NCBI RefSeq assembly: GCF_008253865.1
Contig: NZ_CP042331.1
Coordinates: 1-64,000, forward strand
DNA from: Bosea sp. F3-2
Lineage (GTDB): Bacteria; Pseudomonadota; Alphaproteobacteria; Rhizobiales; Beijerinckiaceae
Length of the DNA: 64,000 nt
Direction: 5' to 3'
Below, piece after piece: positions 50,715-59,857 of this stretch. Position 1 is the first letter of the stretch. The number at the start of each line of letters is the position of its first letter. The notes below the pieces were generated by a model, which worked only from the letters and a program-made list of their open reading frames with translations, did not search any database and was not told the origin of the DNA. The position numbers were made by a program, and so were the translations under genes.

Positions 50715-51641
50715 ATGGACGCCATCGAGGTCGAAGCCGCCGCTGCGATCCGCCGGTTCAACCGCTTCCATACCCGTTGGGTCGGGGCGCTCGGCGGCAG
50801 CCTTCATGGCTCCGGGCTGTCGCTGACGGAGGCGCGGGTGCTCTATGAATTGGCGCAGCGCGACGACTGGCAGGCGGCGGAGCTGGCCAAGGCGCTCGAC
50901 CTCGACCCGGCCTATCTCTCGCGCATCCTGCAGCGCTTCGCGACGCGTGGATGGCTCGATCGCAGCCGGTCTTCGGCCGACGGGCGGGCCTGGCGCCTGC
51001 AATTGACCGATGAGGGCAGGGCGGCCTTCGCCGCGCTCGACGGCGCGTCAGAGGCCCAGGCGCGGTCGATCCTGTCGCGGCTTCATCGTCCCGAGCAGGC
51101 CATGCTGGTCGATGCGCTCGCCACGACGCAGCGCCTACTCTCGGGGGAGCGGCAGGCCCGTTCTCATCCGATTATCCGCGAGCACCAGCCTGGCGATATC
51201 GGCTGGGTGATTGCTGCCCATGGCCGGCTCTATGCCGAGGACTACGGCTGGGACCAGAGCTTCGAAGCTCTCGTCGCCGAGATTGCCGCCAAGTTCCTGC
51301 GCGAATTCAAGCCCGGCCGCGAGCGCTGCTTCATTGCCGAACTGGAGGGGACGCCCGTCGGCTCCGCCTTTGTCGTCGAAGAGGACGAGGCGACGGCGAA
51401 GCTCAGGCTCGTGCTGGTCGAGAAGCGTGTGCAAGGGCTGGGGTTGGGCAAGGCGCTGGTGCGCGAGGCTGTCGACTTCGCCCGCAGCGCAGGTTACCGG
51501 CGCGTGGTGCTCTGGACCAACGACATCCTCCATGCCGCCCGCGCGATCTATATCGCGGAGGGTTTCCGCCTGGTCGCGGAAGAGCGGCACCATTCCTTTG
51601 GCCAGGATCTTGTCGGGCAGAACTGGGAGTTGGTGCTCTAG
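50715..51641 (+). CDS. Bifunctional MarR-family regulator / GNAT acetyltransferase
   Basis: Residues 1-145 form a MarR winged helix (SLTEARVLYELAQRDDWQAA, then LDPAYLSRILQRFATRGWLD with the wing RSSADGRAWRLQLTDEG). Residues 155-308 form a GNAT domain (HQPGDIGWVIAAHGRLYAED, then LVEKRVQGLGLGKALVREAV with the acetyl-CoA loop, and NDILHAARAIYIAEGFRLVA). Fused proteins of this kind are common in proteobacteria. AGGGAGGTGAGCC decides the start. Targets and substrate are unknown. Confidence 0.93.
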   Translation: MDAIEVEAAAAIRRFNRFHTRWVGALGGSLHGSGLSLTEARVLYELAQRDDWQAAELAKALDLDPAYLSRILQRFATRGWLDRSRSSADGRAWRLQLTDEGRAAFAALDGASEAQARSILSRLHRPEQAMLVDALATTQRLLSGERQARSHPIIREHQPGDIGWVIAAHGRLYAEDYGWDQSFEALVAEIAAKFLREFKPGRERCFIAELEGTPVGSAFVVEEDEATAKLRLVLVEKRVQGLGLGKALVREAVDFARSAGYRRVVLWTNDILHAARAIYIAEGFRLVAEERHHSFGQDLVGQNWELVL

Positions 51642-51670
51642 GAGCCAGCTGCGTTTTCCTGGAAGCGCGC

Positions 51671-51818
51671 CGTCATTCCGGGGCAGCCCGCAGGGCTGAG
51701 CCCGGAACCCAGAACCGATGCCGCTCATCGGATAGGCGAACGAAGCGAGGAGCTTACCTGTCGCAGGACAGCGGTTCTGGGTTCCTGGCTCGGACCTCCG
51801 GTCCGCCCCGGAATGACG
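51671..51818. repeat. CGTCATTCCG-ended inverted repeat
   Basis: CGTCATTCCGGGGC and GCCCCGGAATGACG are inverted ends of a 148-base element. Inside, GAGCCCGGAACCCAGAACCG pairs with CGGTTCTGGGTTCCTGGCTC. It lies between the convergent MarR-GNAT and amine oxidase genes. Confidence 0.85.
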
Positions 51819-51864
51819 GTCGTGGTTCCGTCAAAACACAGCCCACATCTAGCCCGAGGTGCCG

Positions 51865-53199
51865 TCAGGCCTTCAGGCGCGCCAGCCTCGCCGCTGCCGC
51901 CCGGCCGGCGAGCGTGGCCCCACCCACGGTCATCGCGCCGCCGCCCGCAGTCGCCTCTCCGGCAATGAGGAGGCGCCCGCCGATCGGCTGGGCCAGGGCT
52001 TCCCGGGCTTTCTCATGTCCGGGGTCGCAGACGGAATAGGAACCGCGCGCGAAGGGATCGGTCCACCAGGCCGGGAAGGATACGGCTCTGACCGTTTTGC
52101 GGAACTCGCCGCCGACCATCTTCGCCAAGAGGTCGACGACATGGGCGTGCGCCTCTTCCGGGCCAGCCTCGGAGAGCTTGCGGGCATAATCGCCGCCGCA
52201 ATAGCCGATGACGATGTCCTTGCCGTCCGGGAACATGTCGAAATTCATCATGCGCTCGGGTGCGCCAGCCTCGAGCAGGCTCGCGCCGGGCGCGAGGCCG
52301 AAGCGATCGCCTTCGACCTTGAGCGCGATCTTGGTCAGCGCTCCCATGTGCAGCCCGGCGAGCGCGTCGCGGGTGGCTGCCGGAAGCTCCGGGGTGAAGC
52401 GGATGGCGCTGGATTTGAGCACGCCGACCGACACGGTGAGAATGCAGGCATTGGCGCGGATATCGCCTGACCGCGTGGTGACCGTCACGGCCGGTCCGTC
52501 CCAGCGGATCGCCTCGACCACTTGATCGATGCGAATATCGAGGCCTGCGGCGGAGCGCGTGACGAGATTGCCGTAGCCCGAGGGGACAACGAGATCGTCG
52601 CCGGACCAGAGGCGCTGATAGTCGCGCGCGGAAATCCGGCTTGATTCCTCCCCGATCGAAAGCAACAGGCCCGACGCCGCGATGGGGGCGCTATCGGGGC
52701 CGAGGTCGCCGAGCAATTCCGCGACCGACATGTCGCGCCCGGCGAGATCGACCGTCTCGAGCCGCTGGTCGATCCGGTTGAAGGCATCGCGCCTGCGGCG
52801 GCGATCGGCATCGGCCATGGGGCGCCCGTCAGTAAAGACCCGGAAACCGCCCCCCCAGGGTTCCGATGCGGTTTCGATGCCGAGCTCGCGGGCGATCTGG
52901 ACCCAAGGGTTGCGTTCCGCCCAATGGATGAACATGGCGCCCGCGTCATATGTCGCGCCGAGGGAGGCATCGGTGAAGGCGCGTCCGCCGACGCGGCCGC
53001 GCGCCTCCAGAACGATGGGCTTGCGGCCGGCGGCACGCAGCGTCTGAGCCGCGGCGATGCCTGCCGCTCCCGCGCCGACAACGACAATATCGGCATCGCT
53101 CGCCGCTGAGCTGCGGCCGGCGATCGTGAAAGCAGTGACCATGGCGCTGCCCCCAGTCAGCAGCCTGCGGCGGGTCATTCTGGGATGGCGGAGATTCAT
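51865..53199 (-). CDS. Flavin monoamine oxidase family protein with a Tat-type signal
   Basis: This 444-residue protein starts with a twin-arginine-like signal (MTRRRLLTGGSAMVTAFTIA). An FAD-binding start follows: DIVVVGAGAAGIAAAQTLRA, then EARGRVGGRAFTD, the R-x-G-G-R motif of amine oxidases. VPSGYGNLVTRSAAGLDIRI and the C-terminal FAD segment LLIAGEATAGGGAMTVGGAT complete the pattern. It probably oxidises an amine or amino acid in the periplasm. The Tat motif is partial. It is divergent from the TonB receptor, with 303 bases between. Confidence 0.88.
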   Translation of the reverse strand: MNLRHPRMTRRRLLTGGSAMVTAFTIAGRSSAASDADIVVVGAGAAGIAAAQTLRAAGRKPIVLEARGRVGGRAFTDASLGATYDAGAMFIHWAERNPWVQIARELGIETASEPWGGGFRVFTDGRPMADADRRRRRDAFNRIDQRLETVDLAGRDMSVAELLGDLGPDSAPIAASGLLLSIGEESSRISARDYQRLWSGDDLVVPSGYGNLVTRSAAGLDIRIDQVVEAIRWDGPAVTVTTRSGDIRANACILTVSVGVLKSSAIRFTPELPAATRDALAGLHMGALTKIALKVEGDRFGLAPGASLLEAGAPERMMNFDMFPDGKDIVIGYCGGDYARKLSEAGPEEAHAHVVDLLAKMVGGEFRKTVRAVSFPAWWTDPFARGSYSVCDPGHEKAREALAQPIGGRLLIAGEATAGGGAMTVGGATLAGRAAAARLARLKA

Positions 53200-53502
53200 G
53201 ACGGGACAATGCGCGCTGTCGACGATGTTGCAATGGCCGGAAGGGCCGAAGACGCCGCTTTGACGATCACGACCTCGGGAGCGAAGTGTGGCCGCAAATT
53301 GAGAGTGTGTAATTCTACATTAGAATAGTTCTATTTTGGAATGAATCTATTGTCTCTGCAAATATTTTCAGACAATTGACAGTATATGATTCGATCAATA
53401 TCGATCCTGCAACCTTGTATTAACGTATAAGGTCTTCTTTTTACTTATTTTAAATTGCCGATCAGGGTCGAGGACCCGTGCGGTAAAGATGGGATACGGG
53501 CG
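53200..53502. other. AT-rich divergent promoter region
   Basis: The part at 53300-53460 is much richer in A+T than the rest of the window and holds the dyads described at 53312-53335. A second imperfect dyad (CTTGTATTAACGTATAAG) lies at about 53413-53430. It must contain the promoters of the amine oxidase and the TonB receptor. Confidence 0.7.
53312..53335. promoter_or_regulatory. Iron-control (Irr/ICE-like) box
   Basis: ATTAGAATAGTTCTATT (53319-53335) fits the rhizobial iron control element TTTAGAA-N3-TTCTAAA with both TAGAA/TTCTA half-sites intact. A second dyad, ATTCTA-CAT-TAGAAT (53312-53326), shares its right half with it, giving three alternating half-sites at 3-base spacing. It lies 168 bases before the TonB receptor start. 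Confidence 0.6.
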
Positions 53503-55788
53503 ATGGGGAATCTTTCCGGCCGGCTTCGCGGCAGCGTGGCGCTTGGAAGCCTGGCATTGGTGCTTTTTGCTTCGACTGCCGAAGCCCAGCAGCGGAACCA
53601 GCAGGCCGCGCCTCCGGCAAGCTCCGTCGGCGAGGCGCCGGTCGTGCTGGATCAGATCAACGTCCAGGGGGAGGGTGTGCCAGGCGGTGCGCTGGTGAGC
53701 GGGCCGACGACAACGCGCGTGACGCGCCAGGAACTCGACCGCGAGCAGATCCAGAGCCTGACGGATCTGTCGAAGCGCGTCGAGGCGGGCATCACCTTCA
53801 ACCGCCAGACCAACTCGCTCAATATCCGCGGCCTCGACGGCGCGCGCGTGCTGACGACCATCGACGGCATCCGTCAGCCGTTCATCGTCGATACCCGCGT
53901 CAATCGCGGTGCCCAGAACGCCTTCGACTTCGATTCATTGTCGACGCTCGACCTGCTGCGCGGCGGCAGCGGCGCCAGCACGCTGGGTCCGGGCGCGCTC
54001 GGTGGCGCGCTGGCAGTCCGCACGCTCGATCCCGAAGATCTGCTGCGCAATGGCCGCTCCTATGGCGCGCTCGCCAAGACCGGCTATGACAGCACCGACC
54101 GCGCCTGGTTCGGCAGCGCTGCTGCGGCGGCCAAGATGGGCAACACCTCTGTCCTGCTGCAGGGCGGCTTCCGCGACGGGCACGAAACCGACAACAGGGG
54201 CGACAACAAGACGATCGGCGCGGCGCGCACCGCGCCCAACCCGGCCGATTTCAACCAGTACAACTTGCTCGGCAAAGTCTATCAGCAGGTTGGCGAGGCG
54301 CATCGCTTCGGCATCACCGGCGAGTTCTTCAAGCGTGCCGACCGAGTCCAGACCCGTACGAACACCGTTTCGCTGACCGGCAATTTCCGTCCCGGCTCCT
54401 ACCAGACCGGCGAGGACGTCGAGCGCAACCGCGTCTCGCTGAGCTATGACTACAAGATGCCGGGCTCGTTCTTCGACGAGGCCCATGCCATCGCCTATTG
54501 GCAGCGCCTGAAGCGCAACGACCTCGTCAGTGCCTGGCGCTACACTTCCATCGTTGGCCCCTACGGGCGTAATAACGAGAACGAGGAGAATGCCTACGGC
54601 TTCAACGGCCATGTGATCAAGAGTTTCGAGACCGGCGCGCTGACGCACCGCCTGTTGGTCGGCACGGAGCTGCGCATGTCGACGCTGGAACAGTTTTCAT
54701 CGGGCGTCGACAACTGCCCGGCCAGGCCGGCTTCCGGCCTCTTCACCGCGCCTTACACGACTTGCAACAACCTGCATACCAATCAGGCAGACCAGCCGAA
54801 AGTCGACGGAAAGCTTCTCGGTATCTACGCGCATGACGAGATCGGCATGCTCGACAACCGGCTGCGGATCTCTCCTGGCGCCCGGTTCGACTGGTATGAG
54901 GAAGTGCCACAGAACACGCCGGCCTATTTTGCGGGCGGCTCGCGGCCGACCAGCTTGCCGCGGTCTTCCAGCGATACCGGTTGGTCGCCGCGCGTTCGCC
55001 TCGAATACGATATCCTGAAGAACGCTCCGTGGGTGAAGGACATCACCTTCTTCGCGCAATGGGCCAAGACTTTCCGGGCGCCGACCGCGAACGAGCTCTA
55101 TGGCCGCTTCGGCGGACCGGGCACCTATCTGCGCGTCGGCAATCCGAACCTGAGGCCCGAAGAGGGCAACGGCGTCGATGTCGGTCTGCGCTTCGGCGAC
55201 AAGCAACTCGGCGGCTCGATCACCTATTTCTACACGAAGTATCACAACTTCATCGAGCAGCTTCAGATCGCTCCTCCGGACGCGCTCTATCCGCAGGATG
55301 GCATCACCAGCTTCCGCAACATTCCGCGTGCCGAGATTCAGGGCGTCGAGATCAACGGGCAGTATGCCTTCGCGCAGAACTGGCTGGTGCGCGGCTCCTT
55401 CGCCTACACCCGCGGCGTGAACGAGACCGACAACACCTACCTGAACTCGATCCCGCCGGTGCAGGGCATCATCGCCATTGCCTACGGCACGGATAGCTGG
55501 GGGGCGGAGGTTTCGACCAAGCTCGCCGGCAAGCGTGACGACGTCGCGGCGACGACGGGCTCCAACCAGGGCTTCCGGGCACCGGGCTATGCGATCTTCA
55601 ATGCCTCGGCCTGGTGGCGGCCGATGCCGCAGATCGCAGACCTTGAATTGCAGATCGGTGTCTATAATATCTTTGACCGCAAGTACTGGGATGCGGTCAA
55701 CGTGCCCACCGGAGTGCTGGCGCAGGCTCGCGATTACTATACCGAGCCGGGCCGTACCGTGAAGGCGACGTTGAAATATCAATTCTGA
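53503..55788 (+). CDS. TonB-dependent receptor of the heme/hemoglobin (HmuR) type
   Basis: This 761-residue outer-membrane receptor has a signal peptide (LGSLALVLFASTAEAQ). The plug (VTRQELDREQIQSLTDLSKR, RGLDGARVLTTIDGIRQPFI, then GASTLGPGALGGALAVRTLD) and a 22-strand barrel ending in a C-terminal Phe (KATLKYQF) follow. It carries the paired FRAP (TFRAPTANELYGRFG) and NPNL (VGNPNLRPEEG) boxes of heme receptors. No His is present between the boxes, where heme receptors carry a ligand His, so the ligand may differ. No hmuSTUV or exbBD genes are nearby. ATG 53503 is preferred to the TTG at 53455. Confidence 0.88.
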   Translation: MGNLSGRLRGSVALGSLALVLFASTAEAQQRNQQAAPPASSVGEAPVVLDQINVQGEGVPGGALVSGPTTTRVTRQELDREQIQSLTDLSKRVEAGITFNRQTNSLNIRGLDGARVLTTIDGIRQPFIVDTRVNRGAQNAFDFDSLSTLDLLRGGSGASTLGPGALGGALAVRTLDPEDLLRNGRSYGALAKTGYDSTDRAWFGSAAAAAKMGNTSVLLQGGFRDGHETDNRGDNKTIGAARTAPNPADFNQYNLLGKVYQQVGEAHRFGITGEFFKRADRVQTRTNTVSLTGNFRPGSYQTGEDVERNRVSLSYDYKMPGSFFDEAHAIAYWQRLKRNDLVSAWRYTSIVGPYGRNNENEENAYGFNGHVIKSFETGALTHRLLVGTELRMSTLEQFSSGVDNCPARPASGLFTAPYTTCNNLHTNQADQPKVDGKLLGIYAHDEIGMLDNRLRISPGARFDWYEEVPQNTPAYFAGGSRPTSLPRSSSDTGWSPRVRLEYDILKNAPWVKDITFFAQWAKTFRAPTANELYGRFGGPGTYLRVGNPNLRPEEGNGVDVGLRFGDKQLGGSITYFYTKYHNFIEQLQIAPPDALYPQDGITSFRNIPRAEIQGVEINGQYAFAQNWLVRGSFAYTRGVNETDNTYLNSIPPVQGIIAIAYGTDSWGAEVSTKLAGKRDDVAATTGSNQGFRAPGYAIFNASAWWRPMPQIADLELQIGVYNIFDRKYWDAVNVPTGVLAQARDYYTEPGRTVKATLKYQF

Positions 55789-55818
55789 CCGGGCGTTTCG
55801 AGACCCCCCGACCAGACG

Positions 55819-55847
55819 AGCCGGCCCTTCGGGGCCGGCTTTTTTAT
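55819..55847. terminator. Bidirectional terminator between the TonB receptor and trmJ-like genes
   Basis: AGCCGGCCC and GGGCCGGCT form a 9-base stem around a 4-base TTCG loop, followed by TTTTTT on the plus strand. The stop codon of the minus-strand gene lies inside the T-run. Confidence 0.85.
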
Positions 55848-56671
55848 TCCTCGGTCTGCTCCGGTGCCCCGGTCTGCCGCGCCAGCAGACGCGCTTTCTT
55901 CGGCCCCTCGACCAGCGACTTGAAGACACCGCGCAGCGTCCGCGCCTCCTGCTCGGTCATGTCGAGCCGGTGCAGGATGTCGCGCAGGTTCGCGGTCATG
56001 ATCGGCTTCTTGCCGACCGGGAAGAAGCCGCAGAGATCGAGTTCGCCTTCGAGATAGTCGAACATGGACAGGATCATCTCGCGCTTCGCCGGCGGAGACG
56101 GGTTGTTCTCGCGGAAAGGCGGCTCGCCGCCGGTCGTCTTGAACCATTCATAGCCGTTGAGCAGGACGGCCTGGGCGAGGTTGAGCGAAGCGAAGGCCGG
56201 GTTGACCGGGAAGGTCAGGATCGCATCGGCGAGGCTGATCTCCTCATTGGTGAGGCCGATGCGCTCGCGCCCGAACAGGATGCCGACGCGCTCGCCGCCG
56301 CCGATGCGCTGGGCGACCTCCGGCATCGCCTCGGCCGGCGTCAGCACGCGCTTCATCTGGCCGCGCTCACGAGCCGTCGTCGCCAGCACGTGGTTGAGGT
56401 CGGCGATCGCCTCGGCTGCGCTGGCAAAGAGACGGGCGTTCTCGAGGATATGGGTCGCGCCGGAGGCTGCGGCGGTGGCGCCCTTCTTGAGGCCGCCGCC
56501 GCTCGGCCAGCCATCGCGCGGCGCGACGAGGCGCATCTCGGAGAGGCCGAAATTCGCCATGGCGCGGGCGCACATGCCGATGTTCTCGGCGAGCTGCGGC
56601 TCGACCAGGATGACGATGGGGGCGGCGGCCTGGACGGCCGGGCGGGTGCGGTCGGTGCCGGAACCGGTCAT
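55844..56671 (-). CDS. SpoU-family RNA methyltransferase, TrmJ-like
   Basis: This 275-residue protein has the SPOUT knot motifs: APIVILVEPQLAENIGMCAR with A-M-A-N-F-G, ERVGILFGRERIGLTNEEIS and FASLNLAQAVLLNGYEWFKT. TrmJ 2'-O-methylates nucleotide 32 of tRNAs using SAM. A C-terminal extension (FDYLEGELDLCGFFPVGKKP) is typical of TrmJ. The chosen ATG gives the domain start; the open frame continues upstream without similarity. The 3' end shares a terminator with the convergent receptor gene. Confidence 0.88.
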   Translation of the reverse strand: MTGSGTDRTRPAVQAAAPIVILVEPQLAENIGMCARAMANFGLSEMRLVAPRDGWPSGGGLKKGATAAASGATHILENARLFASAAEAIADLNHVLATTARERGQMKRVLTPAEAMPEVAQRIGGGERVGILFGRERIGLTNEEISLADAILTFPVNPAFASLNLAQAVLLNGYEWFKTTGGEPPFRENNPSPPAKREMILSMFDYLEGELDLCGFFPVGKKPIMTANLRDILHRLDMTEQEARTLRGVFKSLVEGPKKARLLARQTGAPEQTEE

Positions 56672-56979
56672 GGGGAGCTTCGTTCGTCTACAATGCCGCC
56701 CGCTCAGCGGGCTTTGGCGCATGCCATACGCGATGCCCGCGCTTGTTGCGAGCGCATGCTTATCGTGGAGGCGCGGGGAACCCCTCTCCTGGAAGGAGAG
56801 GGGCAGGGGTGCGGTGTAGGCCCCTGGACCAGTGAGGCGTGTCCTCACCGCGGCAACCGTCAGGTCACAGCTAAAGCGTCCAGCGGCCTTCCCCTCACCC
56901 TGCCCTCTCCCTATGGGAGAGGGTTCTCTGTCGAGGTTCCGGCCGCCCTGCTGGCCCGACGATGACGCGCCGCGGGGTG
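56672..56979. other. Gene-free stretch with two CT-rich hairpins
   Basis: CCCCTCTCC/GGAGAGGGG (56781-56803) and CCCTCTCCC/GGGAGAGGG (56903-56923) are perfect 9-base stems of a kind common as dispersed hairpins in these genomes. The second lies 56 bases past the 3' end of the dipeptidase gene and may terminate it. Confidence 0.55.
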
Positions 56980-58119
56980 TCAGCCTGCGGCGGCTTCCAC
57001 GGCGCGCAGCACGCGCAGCATGTTGCCGCCGGCGAGCTTGGCGAGGTTCTCCTCCGACCAGCCGCGGCGGATCAACTCGGCGATCGCGGACGGGAAGGTG
57101 GTGGTGTCCTCGAGCCCGTCCGGGTTGACCCAGCCGAAGAAGTCCGAGCCGATGCCGATGTGATCATGGCCGATGCGCTTGGCCAGATATTCGACATGGT
57201 CGCAGTACTGCGCCAGCGTCGCCTTCGGGCGCGGGCCGGCCTTGGCGAGGATCTCGGCCTCGATCTTGGCGTAGTCGGTGCCCTCGGGCGTCTTGCCGTA
57301 TTGATCCTTGGCCGGGCGGTGCCAGTCGCGCGAGGCCTGGCTGATGAAATCGGGCACGAAGGTCGCCATCACGACGCCGCCATTGCCCGGGACGCGGTCG
57401 AGCACGTCGTCGGGGACGTTGCGCGGATGGTCGCAGAGCGAAAAGGCGTTGGAATGCGACCAGACCAGCGGGGCGGCGGAAACGTCGAGCGCGTCATGCA
57501 TCACCTTGGGCGCGACATGGGCGAGGTCGATGACCATGCCCAGCCGGTTCATCCGGCGCAGCACGTCTTTGCCGAAATCGGTGAGGCCGTTGTGGCGCGG
57601 CGCGTCGGTGGCGGAGTCGCACCAGTCGGTGGTGTCGTTGTGGCAGAGCGTCATCAGCCGTACGCCGAGATCATAGTAGGCGTCGAGCGCGTCGAGCTCG
57701 TTGTCGAGCGCCGTGCCGTTCTCGATCGTCATGAACAGCGCGATCCGGCCTTCGGCCTTGGCGGCCTCGACATCGGCGGCCGAGAGGCCGGGGCGGAAGA
57801 CGTCGGCATGGCGCTTGAGGATGTCGCGCATCAGCGCGATCTGGGCGAGCGCGAAGCCGGCGGGCTTGGCCTGCTTCGGCGGGACATAGGCCGCGAAGAA
57901 CTGCGCTGCGAGCTTGCCGGCCTGCATGCGCGGGATGTCGGTGTCGCCCTCTTCGTGGATCTTGTCGAGGCCGTAGGTCGCGACGTTGCCCTTCGCCTTG
58001 GCATCCTTGCGGATGACATAGGGCAGGTCGTTATGGCCGTCGATCAGCGGCACACGGTCGAGCAGGGCGAGCGCGGCGGCATAGGCATTGTCCTGGACGG
58101 GCGGTTTGGCGAGGGCCAT
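56980..58119 (-). CDS. Membrane dipeptidase (peptidase M19)
   Basis: This 379-residue zinc dipeptidase has the M19 ligands in order: DGHNDLPYVI at the N-terminus, MTIENGTAL (the bridging Glu), MVIDLAHVAP, VWSHSNAFSLCDHPRNVPDD and DHIGIGSDFFGW. Family members hydrolyse dipeptides, often with a D-residue at the C-terminal side. No signal peptide is present, so it is probably cytoplasmic. It is followed upstream in the transcript by a D-amino-acid dehydrogenase 221 bases away, which suggests D-amino-acid use. Confidence 0.93.
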   Translation of the reverse strand: MALAKPPVQDNAYAAALALLDRVPLIDGHNDLPYVIRKDAKAKGNVATYGLDKIHEEGDTDIPRMQAGKLAAQFFAAYVPPKQAKPAGFALAQIALMRDILKRHADVFRPGLSAADVEAAKAEGRIALFMTIENGTALDNELDALDAYYDLGVRLMTLCHNDTTDWCDSATDAPRHNGLTDFGKDVLRRMNRLGMVIDLAHVAPKVMHDALDVSAAPLVWSHSNAFSLCDHPRNVPDDVLDRVPGNGGVVMATFVPDFISQASRDWHRPAKDQYGKTPEGTDYAKIEAEILAKAGPRPKATLAQYCDHVEYLAKRIGHDHIGIGSDFFGWVNPDGLEDTTTFPSAIAELIRRGWSEENLAKLAGGNMLRVLRAVEAAAG

Positions 58120-58198
58120 GGCGAGGTCTCGATCGGGAATCGGAAGGCGCCATGGTGGCAGGCCGGCACGCGGCAGGCGAGGGGGCGAAGTGCAGGGC

Positions 58199-58334
58199 TG
58201 TCATCCCGCACGCGCCGCAGCACGGAAGTGCTGCTGCGCAGATGCGGGATCGTAGGACGAGAGGGCGCCTTTGTCTGATGACGGTCCCGTGTCTGCGCAG
58301 CAGCGCTTCACGCTGCAGCGCGCACGGGATGACA
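58199..58334. repeat. TGTCATCCCG-ended inverted repeat
   Basis: TGTCATCCCG and CGGGATGACA are inverted ends of a 136-base element. Internal CGCAGCA-rich copies can pair. It lies between the D-amino-acid dehydrogenase and dipeptidase genes, both on the minus strand. Confidence 0.8.
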
Positions 58335-58340
58335 AGCGCT

Positions 58341-59591
58341 TTATGAGAAGCGCGACGGCGCGAAGGGCGTCGGGTCGACGAAGACCTTCTGGCCGCTCAC
58401 CATCTCGGCGACCATGCGGCCGGTGACGGCGGCGAGGGTCAGGCCGTGATGCGCGTGGCCGAAGGAGAACCAGAGGTTCTTGTGCCGCGGCGCCGGGCCG
58501 ATGATCGGCATCATATCCGGGGTGCAGGGCCGGCGGCCGAGCCAGGGCTCGGGGTCGACACGCTCGCCGAGCGGGAAGAGCGCCTTGGCGATCGGCTCCG
58601 CCCGGGCGAGCTGCACCGGGGTCTTGGGCGCGTCGCGATCGGCGAATTCGGCGCCGGTGGTCAGGCGGATGCCCTGCAGCATCGGCGCGAGGAAATAGCC
58701 CCGCTCGGTGTCGAGCACCGGGTGGTTGAGAACGGCGTTGCCCTGCGGCTTGTAGTGCATGTGGTAACCGCGCTTCACCGCGAGCGGCAGCCGATAGCCG
58801 AGCTTGTGGGTCAGCACATCGGCCCAAGGGCCGAGCGCGACGACGACGTCCTTCGCTTCGGCCTTCGTGCCGTCGGCAAGAGTGACGCTCCACCCGGCGC
58901 CGCTCTGCGTGAGCGTTGCGGCATCGCCGATGGCGAGCTTGCCGCCGAGCTTCTCGAAGAGCGCGACATAGGCCTTGGACAGGCCGAGCGGGTCGACGAC
59001 CGTGACGGGATCGGTCCAGTGCAGGCCGCCGATCAGGCTGGCATGGTCGAGATGTGGCTCCTCGGCCTTGAGCGCGGCCATGTCGAGGGCGCGATAGTTC
59101 AGACCGAAATCGCGGTTCCAGCGGGCAGCCTCGGCGAGGCGCTCCTCGCGCTCCCTCTCGGTGCGGAACACCTTCATCCAGCCCTTGCGACGCAGAAGCT
59201 CCGTGGCGCCGGCTTCCTGCGCGAGCGCATCGTGCTCGCTGACGCAGTGCTCGATCAGCGTCGCGTATTTATGGGCGATCGCGTCGTGGTGAGAGGCGCG
59301 CGAATGCAACCAGTAGGAGAGCAGGAACGGAGCGAGCTTCGGGATCGCGCTCCAATGATAAGACGCATCGATGGTGTTGTTCATCGCGTAGCGGATGAGC
59401 GCACCGAAATCATGCGGGAAGCCGTAGGGGTAGACACCCTCGCGCTGGATCAGGCCGGCATTGCCGTAGCTGGTTTCCTCGCCCGGCCCGCGCCGGTCGA
59501 CGAGCAGCGTGGAGCGGCCAGCCTTTTGCAGGTGAAGCGCGACCGAAATGCCGACGATGCCGGCGCCGAGAACGATCGTATCCACCTTCAT
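58341..59591 (-). CDS. D-amino-acid dehydrogenase (DadA-like FAD oxidoreductase)
   Basis: This 416-residue flavoprotein begins MKVDTIVLGAGIVGISVALH with the Rossmann GxGxxG. It continues RRGPGEETSYGNAGLIQREG (the S-Y-G-N-A-G-L-I motif of DadA), then VKRGYHMHYKPQGNAVLNHP and RPCTPDMMPIIGPAPRHKNL. It ends with the FAD-binding LWFSFGHAHHGLTLAAVTGR. It oxidises D-amino acids to keto acids with electrons passed to the respiratory chain. ATG 59591 gives the canonical N-terminus; the open frame further upstream is not homologous. Confidence 0.92.
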   Translation of the reverse strand: MKVDTIVLGAGIVGISVALHLQKAGRSTLLVDRRGPGEETSYGNAGLIQREGVYPYGFPHDFGALIRYAMNNTIDASYHWSAIPKLAPFLLSYWLHSRASHHDAIAHKYATLIEHCVSEHDALAQEAGATELLRRKGWMKVFRTEREREERLAEAARWNRDFGLNYRALDMAALKAEEPHLDHASLIGGLHWTDPVTVVDPLGLSKAYVALFEKLGGKLAIGDAATLTQSGAGWSVTLADGTKAEAKDVVVALGPWADVLTHKLGYRLPLAVKRGYHMHYKPQGNAVLNHPVLDTERGYFLAPMLQGIRLTTGAEFADRDAPKTPVQLARAEPIAKALFPLGERVDPEPWLGRRPCTPDMMPIIGPAPRHKNLWFSFGHAHHGLTLAAVTGRMVAEMVSGQKVFVDPTPFAPSRFS

Positions 59592-59857
59592 GAGACTACT
59601 CCTGCCAACCCTTTTTCCCGCCGAAAATACCGGTTTGCGGCGGCTTGTCAGCGGCGCGACCGGATTTTGCGTCGGATCGCGGTATCTTTCGCAAATTCTG
59701 CGCCATCTTGCCGGGAGTAGCCAATCAAGGCGGCAGTCGAAGGAGTTGAGCGCAATTTTATGCCGGCGCAGGACCGCTCCGCTCCGCGTGCAGGTGACGC
59801 CTGAGGCGCGATGGGCCAGTGTGCGGCTGTTTCGTGAACGATTCCAGAGCCGTGCCG

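Noticed and set aside
56781..56923. CRISPR-like or riboswitch structure between trmJ and the dipeptidase gene
   Set aside because: Only two CT-rich hairpins of different lengths are present, with no spacer pattern and no recognisable riboswitch core.
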